Below, piece by piece: positions 39,263 through 51,721 of a DNA stretch of 64,000 nucleotides. The position numbers and the translations under genes were made by a program. How positions within the stretch are numbered: the stretch's first letter is position 1; every line of letters starts with the position of its first letter. The stretch is from Earliella scabrosa. Taxonomy: Eukaryota; Basidiomycota; Agaricomycetes; Polyporales; Polyporaceae. The stretch lies in the NCBI GenBank assembly GCA_022605405.1, contig JABYQQ010000014.1:1054001-1118000 (forward strand), written 5' to 3'. A model generated the notes under the pieces. That model searched no databases, was not told the DNA's origin, and saw nothing but the letters and a program-made list of their open reading frames with translations.

Positions 39263-39948
39263 GGCGTTCAGCGAAGACTTAAGTACTGTGCGAGCGGAGT
39301 GATGCGGGATACGAGGAGTAGCGACTCGAAGGAGGACCCAGTCGATGTCGATGAGGGCGCGCTGCTTGTTGTGTGGCCGCCTCCATGTCTTATATATGGC
39401 TGTGGCCATCGCAGCCGAGATGAGTCGACACTCAATAGCTCGATGCTCGCGGAGTCACGGCGGCGCTGTGTCGTCCGTCACCGTGACGCCGTTTGAGTCA
39501 GGTTGAGGCTCGGCGCGGCGCATATCCCGCCTATCTGGCTGTGTGAGCTTGCCGCTCGCTCTTCCCGCCATAGCCAGTTCCCTATGCGCCGCCTGTAAGA
39601 GAGGATCGGTTTCATCTACGTGTGCCACTCGGATTTGTCGTTTCGACTTCCCGTTCATTGCCGTATCGTCGGGACTCGGTGCTGGCAGCTTGCTCCGTCG
39701 TTAGTTATAACTCACCTGTCACGTTCCTTGAGCTTCGCGCAAAATACTAATACTTGTCGTCTGATGGCGGGTGGTGGAGGGGCCCATGGCCCCATGCATG
39801 GCACTCAATGTAATTGTACACGGCTTGGCTTCGACTAGGGCATCGCTGTACAGTACGCATTATCGTCTTCGCATTGGTAGACTGTGGTCTTGTGTAGGTC
39901 ATTCCGATGTTCGTGGACAGTCCATGCGAGCGTCCGGCGCCGGCATCA
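39263..39948 (-). other. Intergenic, paralog A start to PIF1 stop
   Basis: No gene recognised. Contains the promoter of paralog A on the left and the PIF1 3' flank on the right. Confidence 0.4.
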
Positions 39949-42232
39949 TCACTGAGGAACCTCTTGAAGGGCAACATCAGTAGCAACCTCCAAAGTCGCA
40001 CTCCATGCGACCACTTTCGGGTGCGCCTTGACCTGCCAACAACACCGTCAGCACCTCCGCCATGAACAGACAAGCACGCGTCGTGAACGCACCTTCTTCG
40101 GGTCAAAGCCGAGGACCTGCAGTCCGTCGAGCGACGCGGCGCGCGAGAGCGCGACGTAGCTCTGTCCCTTCTCAAACACGCTCCGCAGGTCGATCTTTAC
40201 GTGCTGGATCGTCTGGCCCTGGCTCTTATGGATCGACATCGCCCACGCGAGCACGAGCGGGAGCTGCATGCGACATGCGAGGATAGATTACACACTTCAG
40301 CCCTTCGTTTGCACAACGCTCGGTATGATGAATCACGCACCTGCACACGCCGCGCGAGCAGCTTGCCCTCGTTGTCTTCCACGCGGAACTCGTCGCGGAC
40401 GACGAGCACGATCTCCGTACCCTGCTGGGTGCGGAACTCGACGAGCGGGTAGAGCTCCTCGTCTTTCGCCTGGCCCTTAGACAACGGCGTGCTGACCCCG
40501 GGCTTCACGTCTCTCTCCATCTTGACGGGTGAAGCCAGGTTCTCCTTGTCAGCCAAGGTACGGCCACTCAGGGCAACTGGCGTACGTCCGTCGGGGCCAA
40601 CCTGGACGTTGCGCACCGCACCATTCGCCTTTGTGGCTGAGCTGCTCGCAGCAGACTCCTGCGAGCTCGCGGTTGACGTAGACCCAGACTTCGGCTTTGA
40701 GCTTGCGGACCGGCTCAGTGGCTTTACATCTTCCTCCTGCGAGGAGGAAAGCCCGGTGCTCGCATGGCAAGCCGCGATGGTGTGGAACCCCAGAACACGC
40801 CCAACCGTGCCGTTCACGAGCTTCTCGTCGACGTTCTTGACAAGCATCACCTGCGCATCCACCTTGAACGCCAGACGCGAGGGCACGACCATCTGCTCGA
40901 GCACTCTCTGGTGGGTGCCTGTGTCGCGTGCGCTGTATGCGTGCACGGCGCCGGGGAGGGCGGCGAGTCGCGTTGTATTTGCGCGCTCGACCTGAGCGCG
41001 GAGCGGGTAGAGCTCGGTTGGGAGGATGCCCGAAGGCAAGGGTGGCAGCGGCCGTGACAGAGTGGTGAAGGTCTGCTGGGCAGACGGAGAGATTGTACCC
41101 TTTCGGAGCTCGTTCAGGAGCTCGACGAATTCTGGGCCGCGTAGTTGGTGTGAGAATGGACTAAGGATGTACATGAAGCACGCACGAGCATCTTTTTGTC
41201 TGTACACTTGCGTGAGTGTTATGGTATGGTCAATGCATTTCTGCCAGGCTTCGCTCTCAAAAGCGAAGAAGGGCTCTTCCCCAGACTTCGTCACAGGCGG
41301 AAGTTGGAAGAAGTCTCCAGTGACGACAAGCTATTCATGACGCTCAGCTGCGAATGACTTGCTCTATGTATGCACGACGTTACACACCTGGATACCGCCG
41401 AAAGGTCGATTGGTTCGCTTGTTGCGGAGTTGGTCTGCGAGCTTCGCGAGTGTGTCGAACAGGTACCCGTCGACCATGGAAACTGTCCACGAGCTCAGGA
41501 CTAGTGACATTGGAGGGAAGTAGTGACTGACTTTCGTCAATAATGAGGACCTTGGTGTCTTTCCAGCGCTTGTGGGCGGGCTTGCAGGTCTTGATACATG
41601 CGATCTGCCTGTCAATGTTGTGCATACCGGGGGTAACTGCTCCCCAGGAGTGAATGGTCATGCCTTCGCCCCAACTTATGAGCCTCTGCAAGACCGAGAT
41701 CGTGGTGAGTGCTCACCTCCAATGTTTGAGGCTGCCATACCCGTGCTCGCGGTGACAGAGATGACGGAGGTGTTTTTGGAGTACTTCCGTCGTAGGGCAG
41801 CTATGATGGCACGCAAGAGTAAAGACTTGCCAGAACCTAGATCCCAACCCCAGTCAACCACTTGCTCAAAATTCGTGAGCCTCAGGCGGAAGCATGTGCG
41901 AGTGACATATACGCCTTGCGCATGGAGGGCATATAACGTCGTTGCAACGGTGGCTTACCTGCTGCCCCGGTGAAGAACACATTCTTGCCCTCGTCCACAA
42001 CCATCTGGAGAACCCTGATCTGTTCGTCATTTAGACTCACAGTCTCGCGGAATGCCTTGGCGTCCTTTGAGGAAGAGGACGTAGAAGTCGTGACCAGAGG
42101 TGAGAAGAAGGCATCCAGGGTCTTGCGTCTCTTGTTCGCGTCCGCGCCGTCCTTGACCGCGTCCAAACCACCAGTTGACTTGCGCTTCCTTGTGTTCGTG
42201 GTGGTAGTGCTCAGTACAGCACTCTTCGCCAT
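39949..42232 (-). CDS. PIF1: PIF1-family 5'-3' DNA helicase
   Basis: Unwinds DNA at telomeres, G-quadruplexes, stalled forks and in mitochondria. Eight exons: 42232-41959, 41836-41717, 41663-41532, 41482-41388, 41330-41186, 41131-40341, 40263-40093, 40032-39949, giving 603 residues. A short basic N-terminus (TRKRKSTGG, then [10 protein letters not shown]) may be a nuclear signal. Walker A is [15 protein letters not shown]. Motif Ia is [14 protein letters not shown], then TIHSWGAV. Walker B is VLIIDEISMVDG. Motif III is [13 protein letters not shown], with the conserved [10 protein letters not shown]-terminal motifs are AQVMLVKN, then [15 protein letters not shown] and [16 protein letters not shown] Ser/Thr-rich insertion of about 100 residues splits the region between motifs IV and V. 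No clear mitochondrial presequence is seen at the chosen start. Confidence 0.95.
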
Positions 42233-42727
42233 CTTCAGCGACGGCACCGACGCGCGCCCCGTTCGGTAGGGGTGAGATGGCGAGGAAAGAGAAGAGACGA
42301 GAGGAACGTAACGCCGACGGTTCAGGTTGCCGCGTCGCGTTCGGTGTATCTGCGCGTCTTGTTCACGTGCTGGGGACCCAGACGAAGCGCTCACATGTCT
42401 AATCTGATAAGATTGAGTATCGTGCACAAATCAGTGGCGTGCTCGTGAAGCAGGCCGTCGCTCTTGTCCGGATTCAGTGATCTGCGCTCTCCCATCCCGA
42501 CCATTCCTCTCTTGCCTCCATCCACTCTGTCCTCTCGTTCTCCTCTGTCGCCCCTGCTCGACGCGCAAGGTGGCTAGGCGAAGCCTACAACATAGAATAC
42601 CTGTAATCTACGCCGAGGAGGGCGCAGTACTGGCAGTACAGACCATGTACGTCCAGTTGGATACAGACTCTTCAGTGTTACTCATGCGTACGCGTAAGCA
42701 GTATATAGCTAGGCCACATTGACCGCG
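42233..42727. promoter_or_regulatory. Divergent promoter, PIF1 / membrane protein gene
   Basis: 495 bp between opposite start codons. A TATATA motif lies near 42701, only about 26 bp before the plus-strand ATG. Confidence 0.45.
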
Positions 42728-44492
42728 ATGAACACACTGCACGACCACGAGCCAAGCACTAGTGCATCCACTATCCGCGGACTGAGACATATCGACATGG
42801 CCCAACTCTCCGAGCCGCCCACCGCGGGCTCACGCGACGACCATCGCGAGTCTCACTCGCCCTTACGTCCCTCTTCTCCCCACAGTGCGTTCCAGTCCGA
42901 GCCAGGCAGTCCGTCGGGCGACTCTGTCTCTTCCTTCCCATCCGTCGGCTCGTCTTTCCTCTTCTCGTCCGGCCCGACGTCCCCGCCCCATCCAGCCCCT
43001 CACTCTGAATTGGGAGACGAAGACGGCCTGGGCGATTCTACCAGCGGTCTAGTCATACCGTCGCTCATGTTGCCCTCTCCTTCGAGAAGACCGACTGCGT
43101 ATGGACAGACCCTCGGCGACGTCCGCTTGCTCTTGCTCGGGCCCAAGGGCACCGATATGACTGCGGTCGCATCACGTCTAGTGGACGATAACGAAGACGT
43201 GGTGGAGGTTGGCCTTTGGGAGGATGTTCGCGACGAGAGCGTTGCTAGCCGAGGCAAGCGGAAATCCGTGCTGCGTGTCTCGACATATTGGGTCGAGCAG
43301 AGGGACAGGCATGGTCTGGAACGTGTCGAACCAGCGCGCAATGTTGAGATCGTTGAGCTTCCCCCATATGACCCTCACTCCGAGGTATGTTTCAGTCGCT
43401 CCTAATCTGTCATGCAGAGAATGACCATCCTGGTAGTCCGCAACCATCATAGAACACATCCTCCCAGTTATTCATGCACCGTTCCGTGAAGTCCTGGATC
43501 TCCTTAGCCAAGACCATCCACCAACTGGTACTCTCGCACATCTGCTCTCGTCGTCTTGCTCTCCTTTGTATACCGCAATGATAGTCTTCGCAGCACCCTG
43601 TGAGTTCATCTCCACCTATTGGTACTTGCTTCAAGCTCAAACGCGCCATACAGCGTCACTCAGTCCAGTTGAGAGAGCCCTGATTGAGTCTCTAAGCCCG
43701 CACATCCCAATCATTCTTCTCCCACCATCATCCACACCCACTGCTTCAACCCAGTCACACGACCGCCCTCGCAAGGCGTCTACATCACATTTGTCCTCTT
43801 TCCGCCCTGCCTCTATCGACGCTCTGCGCTCGGGACTGTTCCGTACTCCCAGCACGCTCACCACTCTCCGATCGGAGGCTGCTTCACGATTTCTGCGCTG
43901 GCGCGAGGTTGAGCGCGCCGTGGAGCGTGTCCAATGGAGCACAGGCGCGTTGAAGACATCGATTGGCCTCAACCCCCGTCCGAGCATGACCAGAAGCCAA
44001 GAGACGGAGAGGGATGATCGGTGGGACAAGGGAGCTTGGGAAGCTCAATGGGAGGATTCGCTCTCGCAGGAAGTTGCGCTCCATCTACGAAGACGGAGAC
44101 GTTCCGAGCCCGGACGCCGACTCACCCCGCTGTCCTCGTTCACGACTGTTTCCACACACACACCTTCCATCACGCTCATGGACAACGAGGACGCCGGAGA
44201 AGATAGCATCGTATCTCCGTGCCCATCCGCCCCATTCGATCCCTTGCACTTCCCCTCCCTCGTCGTCTTCTCTTTCTCCCTGCTCGGCGCACTGCGGACG
44301 CGCGTAGTGCGTTCACTTGGTTGGTCCAGTGAAGCAGGGCCTTCCAGAAGACGATCTCCAGGGTCTACCCCAAACGACGGTCAGCGCAAGCGTCCACGCA
44401 GCTTCGGCTACACATTCGGCATTGGCCTTGCGCTCGTCAGCGCGTTCTGCGCCGGTGTGGGCATCGGGCTGGTCGCTACAGGGCGATTATGA
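42728..44492 (+). CDS. Predicted tail-anchored membrane protein
   Basis: Not recognised. Three exons: 42728-43384, 43437-43599, 43654-44492, giving 552 residues. The first 115 residues are Ser/Pro-rich and likely disordered. An alpha/beta-like core begins DVRLLLLGPKGTDM, which looks like a degenerate P-loop, and continues EVVEVGLWEDVRD-type, NVEIVELPPYD, HILPVIHAPFREVLDLL and AMIVFAAP, ending in RALIESLSPHIPIILLPP. This pattern of strands resembles a divergent GTPase-like fold, but no proper G motifs follow. A basic disordered region precedes a C-terminal hydrophobic helix (FGIGLALVSAFCAGVGIGLV) that would anchor it in a membrane with the N-terminus in the cytosol. The start is the ATG at 42728. 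Confidence 0.68.
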
Positions 44493-44998
44493 ACGACGGT
44501 GAGCGTAGTCGAAGAACATTTCTATCAACTATACCGGTGTCCCTCTGCGAGGGAAAGGATGCTTCAGGATATCTATATTGCGTGTCTCCCACTGCCCTTA
44601 CGGATCTGCCTGTTCCCACCATGCTCTTACATGCACGACCGAACTCTGCTCCACGCTCACATTGCTTTTGTTGTCTTAGTAGGCATGACATGGTTTCACG
44701 ACACTCGCAATGCCCCATCCACCTGTACTAACATTGCTCATTGTCGCACTCATTAGATGTGTAGCACGTAAATGTATCTCGTTGAACTTGAGACTCGAGA
44801 GCCTCGAGGCACTATGTAACCCCGCGCTTGATGCGCGCCTGAAGCCCTCGACTCTTGCTCCCGACGCTCGTCATTGTTACTCGACCTACTGGCACTGCTC
44901 CTCTAAGCTTTCTCATCTGCTCTGCGTATCTGCCTGCCTCTCGAGCGATCCTGTACAGATAGCATTCAACTCTGCGTGGTCAAGAGTAGAGATCGGAA
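44493..44998 (+). other. Intergenic, membrane protein gene to NOSIP gene
   Basis: No gene recognised. 3' flank and promoter sequence. Confidence 0.4.
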
Positions 44999-46465
44999 AT
45001 GACGAAACACAGCAAGAACAATACCGCGTCCTCGATCTTCTCGTACGCCGAATACAAGAAGCTGGACTATGGTACCAAGCGGGTATGTGATCCCGTACGC
45101 TTTCTCTTGTACTCACGGACGCATGAACGGCCCAGCAACGTCTAGGGAACGAGTCGATGCGCCGCTTCGACGCGTGTGCACTCTGTCTGCAGCGCGCGCG
45201 GGAGCCCGTCGCATGCCAGAAGGGCCATCTGTTCTGCAAAGAATGTGTTTTGACCGACCTATGTGCGTATTACACTCCCGTCCGTGCCCTTCATGGATCA
45301 CTTGTCTGCACGTCGCAGGCATCGAAGCGGGTGTATGCGGAGCTGACGCTGATGTTGGATAGTGACGCAAATTGGTGACATCAAGCGGCAGAAGGCGAGA
45401 TTGGAGGCCCTCAAGAAGGAGGCGGAGGAGGAGCGGGAACGCGCGCGGGAGGCTGCGAGAGAGCGGGTACTGCGCGAGTTCGAGAAGGGCCAGCTCGGGC
45501 TTGCAGCGACGTCGACCATCTCCACGTCCTCTAGCATCGACTCATCAGAATGTACGTCTATCTTCTCCTTCCTCAGCCCCAACCCGTCTCAACCATCCAC
45601 GGTTCGTTCTCTCTTGACCCCTCTGGGCACACGACACACAGCTCGGGGGACGAAGCGCAAGTTCGACTTCGACGCGAGCGCGGTGGAGACCCTTGCCCGG
45701 GAGGCAGAAGAGGCCGCGCTCCGTCAGATCGAGCGCGAGCAGGCGGAGGCGCTGAAGAGCAAGCTGCCAGACTTCTGGCTCCCGTCCCTCACGCCGACGT
45801 ACACCTCACATGGCCCGCCGACGTCCCTCTCCGACGTGAAGATCCAGACGACGTGCCACGGCGGCAACCCCGCACACCCGCTCCTGTGAGTAGTGCTCAT
45901 TTTCTGAGCCATCGTCAACGACTCGCTCTTCACCTATTGACGCATGGCCTCGTTGGCGTGCAGACGGAAGAACCTCATCCCCGTGAAGTGGACCTTCGAC
46001 ACGAGCTCTGCCACGTTGTCTGGGCGGTCTGTCGAGTCGACGCCGGCGACGCAGAATGGGGACGCGACGCCCGAGCCGAAACCGCGGGCCCCGAAGGATG
46101 ATGAGCGGCCGCCGATGTGTCCGTCGTGCAAGAAGCAACTGTCGAACAACACGCTCATGCACCGTGCGTGCTCCTAGTCTTCGTTCTTGTCTACTTCTCG
46201 GGCTGACGTGCGGGACTGGGTAGTGATGAAGCCGTGCGGACACGTTACGTGCAAGACGTGCACGGATACTCTCGTGAAGCCGGCGAAGCAGTGTATTGTG
46301 TGCGATGTGCAACTGGGCGACAAGGACATCATAGACCTTACGCGTGAAGGTGCGGTTGGGATGCCCCTCGTATGCTCTCTGAATGCTAATCCGTTTCTAG
46401 GCACGGGATACGCAGCGGGGGGATTGGCGGAAACCTCGAAGAAAGGCATAGCGTTCCAAGGATAG
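44999..46465 (+). CDS. NOSIP-type RING/U-box protein
   Basis: Homologs of nitric-oxide-synthase-interacting protein are nuclear E3 ligases linked to the spliceosome. Seven exons: 44999-45082, 45136-45262, 45363-45551, 45642-45885, 45964-46163, 46224-46349, 46401-46465, giving 344 residues. The start MTKHSKNNTASSIFSYAEYK is the family hallmark. A split zinc-binding module follows: CALCLQRAREPVACQKGHL with FCKECVLTDL. A charged helix comes next (KARLEALKKEAEEERERARE). The second half holds CPSCKKQL, then LMKPCGHVTCKTC and QCIVCDVQLGDKDIIDL, the C-terminal RING. The C-terminal TGYAAGGLAETSKKGIAFQG also matches the family. Confidence 0.92.
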
Positions 46466-46902
46466 CGAGAGGCTGCAGCCTTCCGACCGATGTGCTTCTG
46501 TATCATGCGTTCAAGCCATAGCTTTAGCATGCGTTGCGTCATCACCTATCAGGACTCCTGGTGCGATTGACCAGAACGCAGATGTGCCCAATGCTGCAGG
46601 TCAGGCTGCGCGCGTGAGGCATGAGCTGCACGTGTCTCTTCGGGGGGTGGGACGCGAGGTATGAATGAACTGACCAGGGTCGCCACACCAGATACAGCAC
46701 TTTTTCAAAGGGAAACTTATCTGCAGGTCCCATTTCTCGTGGCCTTTTCCACACGGTGAGATACGTAGTGAACTTTTGAACAGCGTGAGCGCCATCTCCT
46801 ATCGTGACCATGGTACGCTGCGGATCAAATGGTGGCTGAAGCGCCAGCAAGTGGATCGAAGGGCGGCCGCCGTCTCTTTCCTTTCCACCAAATTCTGGCG
46901 GC
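46466..46902 (+). other. Intergenic, NOSIP gene to CK1-like gene
   Basis: No gene recognised. Confidence 0.4.
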
Positions 46903-48075
46903 ATGGCAAACTACTCTCAGTCCTTCAATATTTGTGGTTTCTACCAAACTACGCATCACCTCGGTATTGGTGCATCCGGTACGTCGTGGTGTCTTAGCCC
47001 CTTTGTCTGGCGCTACAGTACCTGAGACAGTCCCGGTTGTAGGAGATGTATGGAAAGCATTCAATGTTCTCACTGGACTGCAAGTCGCTCTGAAACTGAA
47101 GGCTCGCTCCAGGGATGGAGCCTTCCCACCTCTCCTTGAACACGAGGTTTCCATCTATCGGCTACTGTACAGTCCTCCCGAAGGCATCCCATCTATACAC
47201 TGGTCCGGGTTTGACGGAAATCACTACATTGTTGTGATGGATCTTCTCGGACCCACCCTCGACTCGCTTCGTCGTCTATGTAGGGGCTCCTTGACCTTGC
47301 GCACTATCTGCATGTTAGCGGAACAGTTGGTGAGTCACACCATGGCATTCAATCTATCAGGGGGTTAACCTCCACCAACTTCAGCTTACGCGGCTTCAAT
47401 TTATCCATTCGAGAGGTGTCATTTCAGGAGACGTCAAGCCCAACAACCTCGCCATGGGTGTTGACGACGAAGCTCGCATCTTGTACCTCTTCGATTTCAG
47501 CCACGCACAACTCTTCATTAACCCCTCTACCGGCGATCACATACCCTTCCGTGCCGAACGGAACACCATGGGGACCCTTCGCTATGCTAGTGTGCCAGCG
47601 CATCTCAACCATGGTAAGTTCTGCTATGCCCTGGGAGCAAGTAACCTGACTGAGCCTGTTTGTGCTATGATCAGAAGTCTCACGCCGCGATGACATAGAG
47701 TCGTCGCTCTACGTCTTGATGGAACTCTACCATGGACAGTTACCATGGCATACTTTCTCGTCTCAACACGACCAGGATCTCATTCGCCGCATAGGCGACA
47801 TGAAGGCCGGGCGTGAGTTTGCAGAATTCCTTGGGGGCTCTATCCCGGAATTTCGCGCATATCACGCTCATTGCACCGGACTCTCATTTGGGGAGAAGCC
47901 TGATTATGCGTATCTGAAAGCTCTGTTCCGCGAGCGGATGCGTATCGAAGGATGGGCATACGACTGGAAGTTCGACTGGGAAGAAGGGACAAGCCTCGAC
48001 AAGGGCACGCTGGTCCCTGAAGAATATGTTTTTGATCTGCGGTTCGTAGAACGACTTGCGCTAGACCCGAAGTAA
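46903..48075 (+). CDS. Divergent CK1-family protein kinase
   Basis: Four exons: 46903-46978, 47043-47329, 47385-47613, 47675-48075, giving 330 residues. The glycine loop GIGASGDVWKAFN spans the first intron and fixes its acceptor. VALKLK holds the ATP-site lysine. The CK1 signature GTLRYASVPAHL, then SRRDDIESSLYVLMEL and PWHTF, is clear. Two catalytic motifs are altered: HRDxKPxN reads SGDVKPNN (His and Arg lost; Asp, Lys, Asn kept), and DFG reads DFS. The metal-binding Asp and catalytic Asp remain, so activity is possible but unproven. No lipid-anchor motif or long tail is seen, unlike the membrane-bound casein kinases. Confidence 0.86.
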
Positions 48076-48854
48076 CTCCAAATTCCCTCCTGAGTGTCGC
48101 CTATACCCCTGCATAATATCTCATGCACAGCGTCGTTTGTATCATGATAGCAGCTACTGTGTGTTATGCTGTCGTCGTGCTTCTTTGATCCCACAACCTG
48201 AGAGTCAGTTTGGTCATTCGGCGTACCCATCTGGAATGACCTCAGTCTTACATAACTGGTAGTGGAATCATCCGCGCGGCTACTCTGCCATGCCACTGCG
48301 TATAATTCGAAGGGTATCAGTAGCCGAGCCAAGTTAGGTAGTTCAGACGCTCGACATAGCACAGCTTGTACCGCGACCGCGACCATCTCATCCGAGGATC
48401 TAGCCACTATTCCCTCGTTTCATTATCTTTTTACGAACTAAACGCCGTCTCTCGTCCTCTGCGAACTCTATGCGACCTCCGGACTTCTATTGCGACCATC
48501 AGTCCGAGTCGTAGTGCTCAACCTCGCCAAACAGCGTGCGTGGTCACGTCGAACCCCTCTCCGCTCTTCCCTCTCCACCTAGGCCTACACCTCGGACCTC
48601 CCAGGATCTCGAAGACCCCATCAGAATAGCCACGCAGATTGTCAGAGCCAGCTACCAGCCTCGGGAATGCAACCTTTCGCTCATCCGCATCGTCGCTAGA
48701 TCCCTCCACACACCCATTCACACCCACCCCTATCCGACAACTTGAACGAGAAGACTAGACCCTCGCGCGCACGCGCACAGCTGTGGTTGACCTGTATAGA
48801 CCCAGCATTTGCGTCCTATTGCAGGGACACCGCACCCGTTACACCATAATACCC
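48076..48854 (+). other. Intergenic, CK1-like gene to HAD-like gene
   Basis: 0.8 kb with no recognised gene. The right end is the promoter and leader of the HAD-like gene. Confidence 0.4.
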
Positions 48855-50804
48855 ATGGTTCACTCTATCGTTCCAGCCAGGTTCGACCCGCGACGTTCTG
48901 CTTATTGGCTCTCGCCATCTGGCCAGGAAGCTGCTTCACGATTGTCGACTGACTGGTTCTGGGCCCTCCGAGCGACACTCGGAGATCGAGAGAGCGCAGC
49001 TCCTGGCATGTTGTTCTTGGTCACATCTGACCCGTCGCCGTACCCCATCCCCAATCCTTCCCTCACCCTCGGTCACAGGCAGGCGCAAGATACGGGTACA
49101 ATCCAGGGATCAGACGCCGACCTGCTTGTCCGCGACGGCCCGTTGCCGTCCTTGGAGCGTGACATCCACAAGCCGCTCTATGTCCATACCGTCCCTGCAC
49201 TCCGCATTCACTTCTATTGTTGTCCGCCTCTAACGTCGCATTACTATCACCTCGAGCAAGAGAGTCTCCGTAGATTCAAATCCAGCGCTGAAGAGAACCA
49301 GCGCCTTGCCGCGGAATACCGCAAGAAGGCACTTGCCACGCTTGGCTTCGAAGCAGTCAAGAACACCTGGGCCGCACCCACACGGGATGCAGGGTCACTG
49401 CGGTTCGGTCAAGGATTGAATGATCCTCATGCATATGTCTTCGATTTTGACCCCCCTTCGGCCACTCCGGCGTTGGACAAGTCAGCTGCAGTGTACAACG
49501 AGGTCATGCTATATGTGCAGTAAGTTCACCGACCGTACCACAAGCGCGTAGTTGCACCCCTACTGATATGTTCGGTCTAGACTATGTAAGGACTATAGGT
49601 GGAGGAATGTGGAGAGCACAATAGAGTGGACACGGTCTGCACGAGAGGTGCGCTCATCCCGCATACTAGCGCGGTTTTTCGCTTATCGCTATGCCTCCCC
49701 CCAGTCTTTGTGGAACGTCCCAGTTGCTCCCTGCCTTGGCCTTACCGATTCTATACCGGACGACCCGAAGATTCACCCACGTCTACGGGAGTTTGCGACC
49801 TCTCTGTTCACGGCTCCAAGCCCCCACAAACGGCTTGCTTCCAAGGCTAAGCCAAAAGAAGAGACGACGTCTACTAGCTGGAGTACAAGTGGATCGGATA
49901 CGGACTCCCTCCCTTGGGTGTATACCAGTATCTCAGGCAAGTATACGCATATTCCGCTCGGGCCGGTGAAGGTCGTGGCCTTTGATTTATACGGCGTGAT
50001 CTTGGTATGCATGACAGAAGCTATTTATGCTGCGTACGCTGTTGACTTAGAGCGGTTTATGCGTAGGATCGGGAAGGGGCCATACGGGAAGCTCTCTCTG
50101 CTTGGATACCCCATTCCCGTCTTGAAGCAAGCACGCATCCCTACCTACTAAGCCAACGGTACACCACGCTAGAGGCTCATGCCGCACACAAGATGCAAAT
50201 CCTCCAGAGGCCGAGTTCTCTCGACAGATTCATACGAGCCGCTCTTCTCGCCTTCGCCGAAGAGATTGGCTCAGCCCTTGATGAAACATCACCCCTGTTT
50301 GTCGACGCTTTCACACAAATCCTCCACCCCCCAAGCTACGCCGACGTCTGTGAAAGTTTGCATGCCTTTCAACAGCGCGGCTATAAGCTGGTGTGCCTTC
50401 CACCACACTCGTCTACCACCACGCAAGAGGTCATACAGCCGCTTCCCTCCTGGTTCACGGAACTAGTCTGGATGTGGCCCGGACACGTGCCCATGCATAC
50501 GATTGCTCCGAAACAGTGTTTCGAAAGCCTGTCTGCGTTTTGTTCGGAACAGGCTGGCACACCCCTGCGCCCGGCGGACATAATGGTTGTCAGCTCGGGT
50601 ATTGGACGCGTGTTGCGCGAGGCGCAGATGAGCGGTTACCAGACCGCGCTCATGTGCAGACCGGACAATGTGGAGTCTCAGGTCCCCTTCGTGATCGGGT
50701 CCGAATGGGACGATTCTCCGCCCCCCAGTTTGACCGCCAGCGACCTCTGGGAGCTGCTTTACCTTCTCACGGATCCAGGCGCGGTCCACAGAGAATCCTG
50801 CTGA
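48855..50804 (+). CDS. HAD-like hydrolase domain protein with N-terminal extension
   Basis: Three exons: 48855-49519, 49581-50004, 50067-50804, giving 608 residues. The first half is unassigned: Trp-rich stretches such as STDWFWALRATL and YRWRNVESTIEW. The C-terminal half is a haloacid-dehalogenase-like domain. Motif I VVAFDLYGVILDREGAI is created across the second intron. Helical cap (FIRAALLAFAEEIGSALDE), FQQRGYKLVCLPPHS as motif II region, and MVVSSGIGRVLREAQMSGYQ as the motif IV region follow. FDLYGVI fits the FD.YGT form of fungal HAD-like proteins. The start is the ATG at 48855. Substrate unknown. The 3' end lies 88 bp from the convergent paralog B. Confidence 0.78.
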
Positions 50805-50892
50805 TATGCCCGGCAACTGCTAGCCTCATCGTCGTTTATGCGTCCATGGTACGTAGATCAGCGTTCCGCATTGCATTGATTCCTAGTCCTTA

Positions 50893-51721
50893 TCATCTGG
50901 GCCCATCTAGCGGTTCCCTCTCCACCATGACGTACGGCATACTGCCCGTGTCTGATACATCCTCGACAGCCTCCCAGTCAAGAAACGCCACCTCGTCGGA
51001 CCCTATCTCCCACTCCCAGTCGTCTACCTCGTTTGGCCCATCCTTCGACTGCCAGTCGTCCTCGTCGTCAAGCGCAATAACCCGCTGCACAGTGTCGACC
51101 ACTTCATACCCCCTCGCTACGCCTCGTCCCGCTGTGTCGGTGAGAACAATCAGCATGCGACGTTATGTCGGGCTGTTTGCAGCCAGGCGCCAAGCACACT
51201 CACCTCGTCGCCGCGCCGGCTTCGCAATATCCAGGATGTCCACCTCCGTCAGCGATCCATGCCACTCCCCATACCGATCGTCATGGTCGTTTCCGGTCGT
51301 CCGCGACAGGCGTTCTGCCGCCCAATCAGGCTCGGGCTCGGGCTCGGCATCTGCATCCAATCCATCCTCCTCATATCGCCTCCAGCCGGGATCGACCCAC
51401 TGCCCACACGACTTGCGCGAGAAGCACAACTCGCCGTCGTCCTCGTCGCGCGTGTAATAGCAGCGCTTGATGTGCAACGGAAGGGACCTGCTGTCTTGGC
51501 GCCATGGTTTATCCCCGCCGCCCCCGAAGCCTCTAGAGCTCTTGCCCTGTTGTATTGGAGGGTTAGCATCAGTGTAGAGTAAGCGTGTGGACTGGCAAAC
51601 GTACGGCTGGCTCGTGCTCGTTGAGCTTCTTGAGGGACGCAAGTACGATCTTTGTGGGAGCACCGGCTCCGCGCTGGATAGGACGCACGACGACAGTTGA
51701 CGTCTTCTTGTTTCGAGGCAT
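50893..51721 (-). CDS. Small acidic-tailed protein, paralog B
   Basis: Not recognised. Three exons: 51721-51605, 51546-51204, 51131-50893, giving 232 residues. It starts MPRNKKTSTVVVRPIQRGAG, then KIVLASLKKLNEHEPA. DKPWRQDSRSLPLHIKRCYY, a Trp/Asp/Glu-rich middle, LTEVDILDIAKPARRR, VARGYEVVDTV and a strongly acidic Trp-rich end (DDWQSKDGPNEVDDWEWEIG) follow. Exons and phases match paralog A at 38584-39262, and the longer tail accounts for the size difference. The family is small, basic at the start and acidic at the end. Function unknown. Confidence 0.75.
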
